DNA of 64,000 nt from contig BGKB01000103.1 of assembly GCA_003116975.1 (NCBI GenBank), forward strand, positions 124,001 through 188,000, written 5' to 3'. The position numbers were made by a program, and so were the translations under genes. How positions within the stretch are numbered: position 1 is the first letter of the stretch; each line of letters opens with the position of its first letter. The stretch is from Aurantiochytrium sp. KH105. Its lineage: Eukaryota > Sar > Bigyra > Thraustochytrida > Thraustochytriidae. Below the pieces are notes generated by a model that saw nothing but the letters and a program-made list of their open reading frames with translations, was not told the origin of the DNA and searched no databases. Below are positions 57,212 to 64,000 of this stretch, piece by piece.

Positions 57212-60200
57212 TTAAATTTGAAGCTGCACTTCGCCCTCCGACTCGGCGTCCACATAGAGATCTTCGTCCTCGTCGTCTTCGTCATCCTCATCGCGCTGCT
57301 TTTTCTCCGTTTTGCTCTTGGCTGTAGTTCGCCTCGATGGTCGTCGCTTGGACTCGTTTGCAGCCCGCAGTGGCTGTGCCGTCTTGGTGCTTGCCCTGGT
57401 CTTCTTGTTTGAGGTGCCTTTCTTCTTCGCAAGCCGCCTGCGCGCCTTGTCTGTAGTCGCCTGGTTCGCCATCTGGCCCTCGCGAAGGTCCGCCATGCGC
57501 GTCTCCCAGTCGTCGAGAAGCTTTCGGGTTTCTGCCTTGCAGAACTGGCGACTTTTGCGAATCACAGCGAGAATGTGGCCATGAATTTCCTCATCTGCCA
57601 AAAGTGGCTGGTACAGCTTAAAGAGCGGGTCACTCAGCTTCTTGAGGCCCTTTTCACTGTGCTTCAGCTGCGCCACGCAAAAGGTCAGATCGCGACAAAG
57701 CTTGAGATCCTGCAGAGTCTCAAGGCTTTCAACCTCCTCGGCGCCGGGGGGCAGACCCGTAGCTGCAAATACGCGGTTGCACAACTTGTCGGTGATGGAA
57801 AGCACATGTTTCTCGAGCGTAATGAACTGAAGCAAGAACTTGGCAATGGTGCGAAAATGCTCACCTGCGAGCGCAGGCTCGGCGGAGAGCTTGTTGAGCG
57901 TGTCGGGCAAGAGATTGTAGACTGGGTTCGTGCCTTTGCGCGACAGCTCGTGGAAGAAGAGCCGCGTCAGGTCGCGAATGCGCTCGCTGTCAGGGTCCTC
58001 GAGGCAGAGCGCAATCTCGCTAACCTCCCCACGCACCTTGATCATGTCGTTAAGGATGAGATGCGTTAGGACCATGAGCGAGGTCTTTCGCACGCCGACA
58101 TTAGGATCGCGCAGACGTCGGTAGATTTGCGACGTGAAAGGTTCGATCGTATTCGGGAAGCGCACAGCAAGGTCGCCGAGAGCAATCATGATGTTTGATC
58201 GTACACTTGGGTCGGGGCTGTCGCGCAGCACCGTAAAGATGAGCTGCAAATGCTTCTCACATAGACTCTGGCTGACGCACATAATCTTGCACAAAGCGAG
58301 CACAGCCGATTCGACAAGGACCGACGAGGTCTCTTGCGAACTTTCCGCCCCGGTTGTCACCGTGTCGTCGAGGTCTGCGCCCGTGTCGGGTGCGTCTTCC
58401 GCCTCTTGGCGTCTGACTTTGCTTGCACGTTGCGAAGCTGAAACGACGCTCACCAGGAGTGGAACATAAGTACCTAGGAGACTTTGGGGGGCAACGAGCT
58501 CGACCTCGGCAATGCGCTTAAGAATCATCTCTTCGCGGTCGTCGGCAGAGTCGCCGCCAGCACCAAGCATGGTCATCTCCTCGCGCTCTGCCATAGATTG
58601 CTGCTTGAGCTTGGCATCCTCCTTCCCTTTGCGCACACGCTTCGACTCACTGCATAGATCTTCTGCGTACACAAAGAGCTGAACTGCAGCGTGCCCCACA
58701 AGAAAGAAAAGCCTGCTCAAGGCTGCCGCAGATACACGTCCCGAAGCCTGGAAGGTCTTGTTGTGCATTTTGCGCAGGATACGGGCGCATGCGAGATCCG
58801 CGCGAGGCGACGTAAGGACCAGGAGATTGATGGCCACTTCGGCCGCAGCGTACCAGTCAGCATCCTTGGTCTTCGATTCAAGGTGCGTCTGCGCCGTGAG
58901 AAGAGCCGTCACGGAGCGCTCCACCCGTTCACCCTGGCGGTCCGCAAGAGCCCGGTTCTGCATTACCTGCACGAGGGTTTGGAAACAATATTTTGCAAAG
59001 ACGAGGTCCTTGGAGGCAGCAGATTCTGCCAAATCGAGCATCTCCAAAACAAAGCCTGGGTTGCGCTCAAAGAGCGATTGCGATGAGCTTGAAGCCATGC
59101 ACACGAGGCAGATGGCCGCGCGGGCCTCGCGAGGGTTCGCTTCGTGGTCTTGAGAGACACGCTGCCACATTTGCTCCAGGACGCCGCGCGGGAGGGCGAG
59201 TCGACCAAGTGTCCCGGATGGATTCACAAGCTCGGCAATGATGCGATCGAGACTCGTGAGCTCCGAAAGCGTAGTCTGCAGGACGAGGTCAATGAGATTC
59301 TGCACGATGGTGTCCTCCGGATACAATTTGCGTTTGGTCACGCGGCCGACGAGGACGGGTTCGGAGATAAAGACAAGCTCAAAGGTTTCGAGCAGCTCTT
59401 TTTTGATACGACCAGACTCGCGTTCGTCCCAAACGAGAGCGAGGACCCCGCGAACTGCGTCCTGCGCAGCTGGAAGCTTGAAGCGTGTCGCAGCGCAGAG
59501 GAATCGCAGAGACTCCAGTACGTCTGTGACGGTTTTCGAGCACACCAGCGCTTGCGCTTGCTCGCAGGCATGACTCATACGCGCCGTGAAGCCGAGGGCG
59601 CTCTTAAAGTAGCGCAGCTTTCCCAAAAGGGCAACCTTGGCTTGATTCTCTGCAGAGTCTTCGGGTTCCTCTTTCGGAACTTGCTCATCAACATCATGAT
59701 CTTCTCCTTCGGGCTCGGAAGCCTTGGTGTCGCCTTCATCGTTGTCTTCGTCTTCGACATCATCGCTCTCTCGGGCGTCCTGCATCTGCTCCTCTTCTCC
59801 ACTGGTATCTTCAACCCCTTCCTCATCAAGAAGAGCAGTGGCGTTTTGACTTCCGGGCTCGGGCTCCGTTTTGATGTCGGCACTTTGTTCATCCTCAGCA
59901 TTAGAGAAAGAAGAAGGTTGCAGAGCATCGAGGTCTGCTTGCGCTTCCATGATTCTGGCCTTGAAGAACTCTGGATCGAGACGATCGCTGTAAGGGTTGC
60001 GTTCCAAGAGACAGCAGAGGCAGGCGATGGCTTGCTTACGAACCAGACTTGACTTATCCAGCACACGTTCGCTGGCGATATCTGTGGCCACGTGCATGTG
60101 CGTGAGGGGCAAGGCTTCGTCCTCGTGAAGCCGCGCAAAGACGCTGACGGCCACAGCACGCACGTATGAGCTCGTGTCGTGAACACGTTCACCAATGAGG

Positions 60201-61342
60201 TCTAGCAGGCGGTCCCGCGTTGCTTCTTCGACTGTCTCGCTTGACTTGAGGTTCGAAACAATCGTGCCGAGCGCCTTTAGCACTGAGCATCGCAGCGGGT
60301 AAGCGTGTGCATTAAGGTGCGGGATGAGCACGCTTAGGTTCGAGAGGGCGAGCGCCGGCAGCTGACTGGCCAGCTCCTCCACAAAGGTGCCGAGATTCTT
60401 GACGCCTGCGGCGTCCTTGGAGGCCTCGTGGGTCTCCATGCGGCCAACCTCGAGAATGACTTCACGAGGGAGGCGATCGTCCTCGTGGACATCGACGAGG
60501 CGGCGAAGCACGCGAGCGACAAAGACGGGCATTGTTTCGCTCTTTGTGAGCGCGTGAGAGAATGAAGCCGCAACCACATGCGAGAGGGTGCCGTGAAAAA
60601 CATGAACCGGAATGCAGATAAGGTCCTCGAGCACGGCTTGCATCTCGTCTGACGCAGCCGTGACGAGCTTGGCGTTCTCGAGCGCAAGCGTCTCACCGAC
60701 GCGCCAAAACAGGTCCAGAAAGGATTCTTCGGGAAGGCCACAGTCCCAAAGCGAGCCAAAGTCCAGGAGTCGCGTCTCCCCGGTCTGGGCGTCTTTAACC
60801 CGAAGTGTACCGAGGAGCGCGTCGAGCGCCATCGCGCGACAATTTTCCCACGAGTATGAGGGGGATGTAGACTTTGACGGTTTTCGTGTGCCGCGACCCT
60901 TGCGTTGCGTCGCTGCGACCTCGGTGGCCGCCACGCAACGTTGTTCTTCGTCAACGCAGATCTTGGCAAGGAGATAGACGAGGACTTTCAGTGACGTCTT
61001 GAGCGCGTCCATGTCTGTATCATCGGGTGGCTTGCTGACACCACGTACGCATTGTGCAAGAAGCGCGCACAGCATTTCAACAACGCCGCGCTTCGCGCCA
61101 TCGCCGAGCTCGTCAAAGAAGCGAACCAGGCTGTAGACCGAGTCGAACCATGCTTGGTCCACCTCGACGAGATCCCAGACATTTTCCTCGCGGGAAATGA
61201 GGTCTGCAATGAGACTGAGCTGTTCGCGGTCGCTTAAGTCCTGGTGGACCGGCGTTACCTCTTGCGCGCGAAGCCCGTCTCCGCTCAGCTCCAGGTCGCG
61301 GATGCTCTGGGTCAGGCCCGGAATTGAGAACTCCCGGACCAT
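57212..61342 (-). CDS. NCAPD2: Condensin complex subunit 1 (NCAPD2/CND1)
   Basis: 1376 residues from ATG 61342, similar to human CAP-D2 (about 1400). HEAT-repeat protein. The N-terminal region has LKVLVYLLAKICVDEEQRC and ENCRAMALDALLGTL typical of Cnd1. There is an acidic linker in the middle (about 500-560, many Asp/Glu). The diagnostic Cnd1 segment lies at about residues 1090-1190: SNIMIALGDLAVRFPNTIEP, YRRLRDPNVGVRKTSLMVLT, HLILNDMIKVRGEVSEIALC and LTRLFFHELSRKGTNPVYNLLPD. The tail is Lys/Arg- then Asp/Glu-rich (KSKTEKKQRDEDDEDDEDED). CAP-D2 defines condensin I, which compacts mitotic chromosomes together with SMC2/SMC4. The D3 signature of condensin II is not seen. Confidence 0.95.
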   Translation of the reverse strand: MVREFSIPGLTQSIRDLELSGDGLRAQEVTPVHQDLSDREQLSLIADLISREENVWDLVEVDQAWFDSVYSLVRFFDELGDGAKRGVVEMLCALLAQCVRGVSKPPDDTDMDALKTSLKVLVYLLAKICVDEEQRCVAATEVAATQRKGRGTRKPSKSTSPSYSWENCRAMALDALLGTLRVKDAQTGETRLLDFGSLWDCGLPEESFLDLFWRVGETLALENAKLVTAASDEMQAVLEDLICIPVHVFHGTLSHVVAASFSHALTKSETMPVFVARVLRRLVDVHEDDRLPREVILEVGRMETHEASKDAAGVKNLGTFVEELASQLPALALSNLSVLIPHLNAHAYPLRCSVLKALGTIVSNLKSSETVEEATRDRLLDLIGERVHDTSSYVRAVAVSVFARLHEDEALPLTHMHVATDIASERVLDKSSLVRKQAIACLCCLLERNPYSDRLDPEFFKARIMEAQADLDALQPSSFSNAEDEQSADIKTEPEPGSQNATALLDEEGVEDTSGEEEQMQDARESDDVEDEDNDEGDTKASEPEGEDHDVDEQVPKEEPEDSAENQAKVALLGKLRYFKSALGFTARMSHACEQAQALVCSKTVTDVLESLRFLCAATRFKLPAAQDAVRGVLALVWDERESGRIKKELLETFELVFISEPVLVGRVTKRKLYPEDTIVQNLIDLVLQTTLSELTSLDRIIAELVNPSGTLGRLALPRGVLEQMWQRVSQDHEANPREARAAICLVCMASSSSQSLFERNPGFVLEMLDLAESAASKDLVFAKYCFQTLVQVMQNRALADRQGERVERSVTALLTAQTHLESKTKDADWYAAAEVAINLLVLTSPRADLACARILRKMHNKTFQASGRVSAAALSRLFFLVGHAAVQLFVYAEDLCSESKRVRKGKEDAKLKQQSMAEREEMTMLGAGGDSADDREEMILKRIAEVELVAPQSLLGTYVPLLVSVVSASQRASKVRRQEAEDAPDTGADLDDTVTTGAESSQETSSVLVESAVLALCKIMCVSQSLCEKHLQLIFTVLRDSPDPSVRSNIMIALGDLAVRFPNTIEPFTSQIYRRLRDPNVGVRKTSLMVLTHLILNDMIKVRGEVSEIALCLEDPDSERIRDLTRLFFHELSRKGTNPVYNLLPDTLNKLSAEPALAGEHFRTIAKFLLQFITLEKHVLSITDKLCNRVFAATGLPPGAEEVESLETLQDLKLCRDLTFCVAQLKHSEKGLKKLSDPLFKLYQPLLADEEIHGHILAVIRKSRQFCKAETRKLLDDWETRMADLREGQMANQATTDKARRRLAKKKGTSNKKTRASTKTAQPLRAANESKRRPSRRTTAKSKTEKKQRDEDDEDDEDEDLYVDAESEGEVQLQI

Positions 61343-61791
61343 CGTGACCCGTTTGCTTTTCTTTTACCTTGGCAGCAAATGGCGAGTCACCAGAGCTCGC
61401 TCGTTGCTCGCTCGCACGCTGGAAGGCCTCGCTCTGCGCAGCGTAGCAACGCAGAGCAGTAATCTTCTGCTGCACTCCGCAAGCGTGTGACCTCGCCCCT
61501 CGGCGGTTGGGTTTTGGGCAGAGCCAAAAATAAAAAATGTTCGAGCGGTTTTACAATTTTAGGCTAGACTTCCGTCGACGTCCATATATGTTTCCAGTCG
61601 CGGTTAAAAAATAAAATAAAATAGAATAAAATCACCAGCCAGCTAGGCTGAGCCTACGCGGCTTTTGAGCGAAGTAGCTCATGCAAGACTAGGCCCAGGA
61701 ATTGTAAACACCGTAGCGCAATTTCATGATCATGGACTCCATTTTCATGATGTAAAACTTAAAACATTTAATTTTGGTGTGGAAATACTGT
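61343..61791. other. Intergenic region
   Basis: Promoter of NCAPD2 and 3' flank of the lipase gene. An AT-rich AAAATA stretch lies at about 61605-61632. No gene supported. Confidence 0.4.
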
Positions 61792-63723
61792 TCAAGTGGC
61801 TTCTGGCGCTGGTGTAGAACTTTCTTGGGATTCAGGGATGCACGCATGGGCATAGTAGTTGGGCAAGTGGCTAAGAAACATCTCGTTGGACAAAATGATA
61901 GTGCCCATATCCGTGACGGGCACGAGACGAGCATCGTCGACGCTCTGAGCCATCCGAGGAATATGCCAGACGTTGCCCGGAGGGTATAGCTTGAAATTGG
62001 TGTGCGCCACAGCCACAATTTCGTCATAGATAGGCTGCAGGACCGATCGCAGTTCAGCGGGGTCGCCCGTGCCATCACCAACGATATCCATCACTCTTTC
62101 CGTGATTCCATTGCGAGCCATGTACGCGAGAGAATCGCGCAAATCCATAAAGCTGCCGAGACTAAGGCGCGGCACAACATCATCACTGAGCACGATGTTG
62201 TTGAATTTCGTTTTTGCAACGTCGGACTCGGCAAAGTCGCGAGAAGTACTGCATGGGGAGGCGACGCCCACGCATGTGGCCGAGCCAAGGACCGGATGCG
62301 AGCTCCAGCGAATCGTCAAAAGTGTGGCCACAGCAGCGCCAAGCGAATGCCCCACGATGGTCAACTTGTACCCTGCATTGGCCAGCATCGCCTCGACGAG
62401 GTCCTCTTCCACTTCGCGTGCAACCTCATTGGCAGCGCGAAGAAATCCAAGATGAGTACGTTGCCGATTGGTGCCCTCTGTTTCCGCCTCGACCTCGGAC
62501 TTGGCGCGATAGAGTGAGCACGCTTCATCACCTTCCTCGTCTGCAAGGTCGTGTGAGCGCTCGACTTGTGTCATCCAGTCCTGCAGAGACTGCTGCAGCG
62601 CTACAAGATCGCCCTGCGAGTCGAGATTGTTGCGAACACCTCGCAATGCAACACTCAAGCGGCGAAAAACTGCGTCGAGCTCATTCGCCTCGTCGGCGTC
62701 ATCGGGAACAAAGCCTGCCCAGGGACGCTCGAAGGAGTCACTGTCGCTGTCCGCCTCGGCCTCCGCGATCGCTCGCGCCAATGCCGCATCCGACGAGGTG
62801 TCCTCGTTGCTTTCTTTGGGGTCCTCATCCTCGTCATCTTCTTCGACTTCTCCTCCGTCGTCTTCTTCTTCTTCGTCGCCTTCGGCAGGGCCGAATTGCT
62901 CCAAGTCTGCCACATCAAAGTCGACATCTTCTGCGACGAGGTCAGTCACGACGTCCTGCAGTCGAAAGGAGCCACGGATAGCCAAAATGAGCTCCTGGGC
63001 ACCATGATCCAACAAAATGTAGAATCCCGGACGATACAGACTTCCGACCAGGTTCCCACGCCAATCGGACCGAAGCACTTGCTTTTCAGCTGTATGGTCC
63101 ACGCCCGTGAGTTCGTCGAGTGCCTCGCGATCTGTTCGCACGCGCCCGATAAAGTCAAGGAAACGAGACCCATACTTGCCGTAAGCCGCAAAAGCGTATC
63201 TCGCGGCTTGGTTAAAGAGCTCCTTTGGAGGTTGAGGCCCCGACAAGGAGGATCTTGGATGGCTAAGGCGACGCAACACGCCACGCAGACTACTGCGCCG
63301 ACTCGAGTTCATCGCTTGATGTACATGCCCAGGAATGACCAGGGCCTGCAAGGCTGCATACGCTTTGCCAGCGTCAACGAGCGAACGTGTCGGCACATCA
63401 GCGATATCGTGCGAGAGAGTTGTTGCAAGGCGAAGCATGGTGACAACCGCACCGGCGGCCATGTCGCTCTCGGAGCGCGAAAGGTTCGTATTGCGAGTCA
63501 AAAACAGGGGATCTCCAAAGACGGTGGTGACGGGACTATGGAGTGTGCGGGTCACCGAGAGCGTGACAGAGAGCGCCATGCGGGCCGCTCCCTCAAGCGC
63601 TCGCATGCGACGGCTTCCATAAGGTGGAAGCAGCGCAAGCACATTGCTCCCTCTTCCCGGCGGGCTGCCTTCGCGCCTCCCCTGCTCTCTATCCTCCTCG
63701 TACACGTCCTCCTCGTCGCTCAT
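61792..63723 (-). CDS. Class 3 lipase, sn-1 diacylglycerol lipase-like
   Basis: 643 residues from ATG 63723 (MSDEEDVYEEDREQ). The frame is open further upstream without an ATG. The alpha/beta-hydrolase lipase domain begins near residue 170 (NQAARYAFAAYGKYG), with FYILLDHGAQELILAIRGS as the oxyanion strand and IVGHSLGAAVATLL bearing nucleophile Ser460. An Asp lies in VLSDDVVPRLS (about 514-515) and a likely catalytic His in PPGNVWHIPR. The DVVPRLS and lid layout resembles DAGL-alpha/beta and plant DAG lipases, which release 2-monoacylglycerol. Between the oxyanion strand and the Ser there is a ~150-residue insertion with a Glu/Asp block (about 282-305), longer than in most class 3 lipases and perhaps regulatory, as in DAGL. 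No TM bundle is present, unlike animal DAGL-alpha. Confidence 0.88.
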   Translation of the reverse strand: MSDEEDVYEEDREQGRREGSPPGRGSNVLALLPPYGSRRMRALEGAARMALSVTLSVTRTLHSPVTTVFGDPLFLTRNTNLSRSESDMAAGAVVTMLRLATTLSHDIADVPTRSLVDAGKAYAALQALVIPGHVHQAMNSSRRSSLRGVLRRLSHPRSSLSGPQPPKELFNQAARYAFAAYGKYGSRFLDFIGRVRTDREALDELTGVDHTAEKQVLRSDWRGNLVGSLYRPGFYILLDHGAQELILAIRGSFRLQDVVTDLVAEDVDFDVADLEQFGPAEGDEEEEDDGGEVEEDDEDEDPKESNEDTSSDAALARAIAEAEADSDSDSFERPWAGFVPDDADEANELDAVFRRLSVALRGVRNNLDSQGDLVALQQSLQDWMTQVERSHDLADEEGDEACSLYRAKSEVEAETEGTNRQRTHLGFLRAANEVAREVEEDLVEAMLANAGYKLTIVGHSLGAAVATLLTIRWSSHPVLGSATCVGVASPCSTSRDFAESDVAKTKFNNIVLSDDVVPRLSLGSFMDLRDSLAYMARNGITERVMDIVGDGTGDPAELRSVLQPIYDEIVAVAHTNFKLYPPGNVWHIPRMAQSVDDARLVPVTDMGTIILSNEMFLSHLPNYYAHACIPESQESSTPAPEAT

Positions 63724-64000
63724 GCTGCTCGGTCTCGCGGCAGACGGTGAGGGTCGGTCCGTAGGTAGGTAGGTACTTTCTAGTTTGCCGCCCAAGCTCG
63801 GCGCGCTGCTCGACCCTTTTGGAGAAGTGGTGCACGAGCGCCAAGCTCGTTCCCCCTGCGCGCGCAGCCTCCGCACGGAGGCCGGCCGTTCGTCTTCGTC
63901 GCGCGCGGGCCCGCGCCGATTGGTCTTTGGCGGCGCGCGAACCCGCCGCTCGAGATCTCGAGCTTTTCCAGTTTGGCACGTGCGTGAACGTAGTTCTCGT
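63724..64000. other. 5' flank of the lipase gene to window end
   Basis: GC-rich. GGTAGGTAGGTA at about 63763-63774 is a short simple repeat. Nothing else recognised. Confidence 0.35.

Noticed and set aside
1-64000. tRNA, rRNA, CRISPR arrays, bacterial operons or phage-type elements
   Set aside because: I scanned intergenic stretches for tRNA box B-like and array-like patterns and saw none I could support. Gene content and introns are eukaryotic.

Overview
The window is nuclear DNA of an intron-poor, gene-dense eukaryote. It carries condensin subunit NCAPD2, Mediator kinase CDK8, the RNA 3'-end factor PCF11, RNase P subunit Rpp30, the ER co-chaperone DNAJC3, the ciliary assembly factor DNAAF11 and mitochondrial or peroxisomal enzymes. 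Most genes are single uninterrupted reading frames separated by 0.1-1 kb and packed as convergent or divergent pairs. Two spliceosomal introns are clear (CDK8 and DAHP synthase). Both have a GTAAGT donor, are 134-138 nt long and sit 62-68 nt after the start codon. GC-rich codons, many microsatellites, motile-cilium genes and very few introns fit a heterotrophic stramenopile such as a thraustochytrid or labyrinthulomycete. That placement is inference: nothing seen fixes the species.

Layout. 0-4.2 kb: end of a Cys-rich protein, a SEC14-like lipid-binding protein, then a poorly coding stretch. 4.2-7.5 kb: a WD40-Roc-COR-TIR gene whose reading frame is broken by an in-frame TAA and a -1 frameshift. 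7.9-24.8 kb: an unknown nuclear-type protein, DNAJC3, RPP30, a J-protein, a WD40/MORN/zinc protein, a PUB-domain protein, RidA, a peroxisomal-type SLC25 carrier, CDK8 and a TLC-domain membrane protein. 24.8-26.2 kb: a repeat-rich gap. 26.2-41.5 kb: a four-TM protein, PCF11, mitochondrial adenylate kinase, an Aha1-N/LRR fusion, mitochondrial RsmH/METTL15, a lectin-like type I membrane protein, DNAAF11 and 6-phosphogluconate dehydrogenase. 41.5-43.6 kb: a GC-rich and polypurine gap. 43.6-53.1 kb: a large disordered protein, an enolase-superfamily dehydratase divergent from an MFS transporter, DAHP synthase and a polyglutamine protein. 53.1-57.2 kb: a repeat-rich gap with three 137-bp repeats, a long pentanucleotide satellite and a doubtful small spliced gene. 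57.2-63.7 kb: NCAPD2 and a class 3 (DAG-lipase-like) lipase.

Most genes are unrelated housekeeping functions. The parts deserving a second look are the broken WD40-ROCO-TIR gene (an NLR-like signalling architecture), the Aha1/LRR fusion, the bacterial-type cis-3-hydroxyproline-dehydratase-like gene facing a transporter, and several short tandem duplications that copy the 3' ends of genes.
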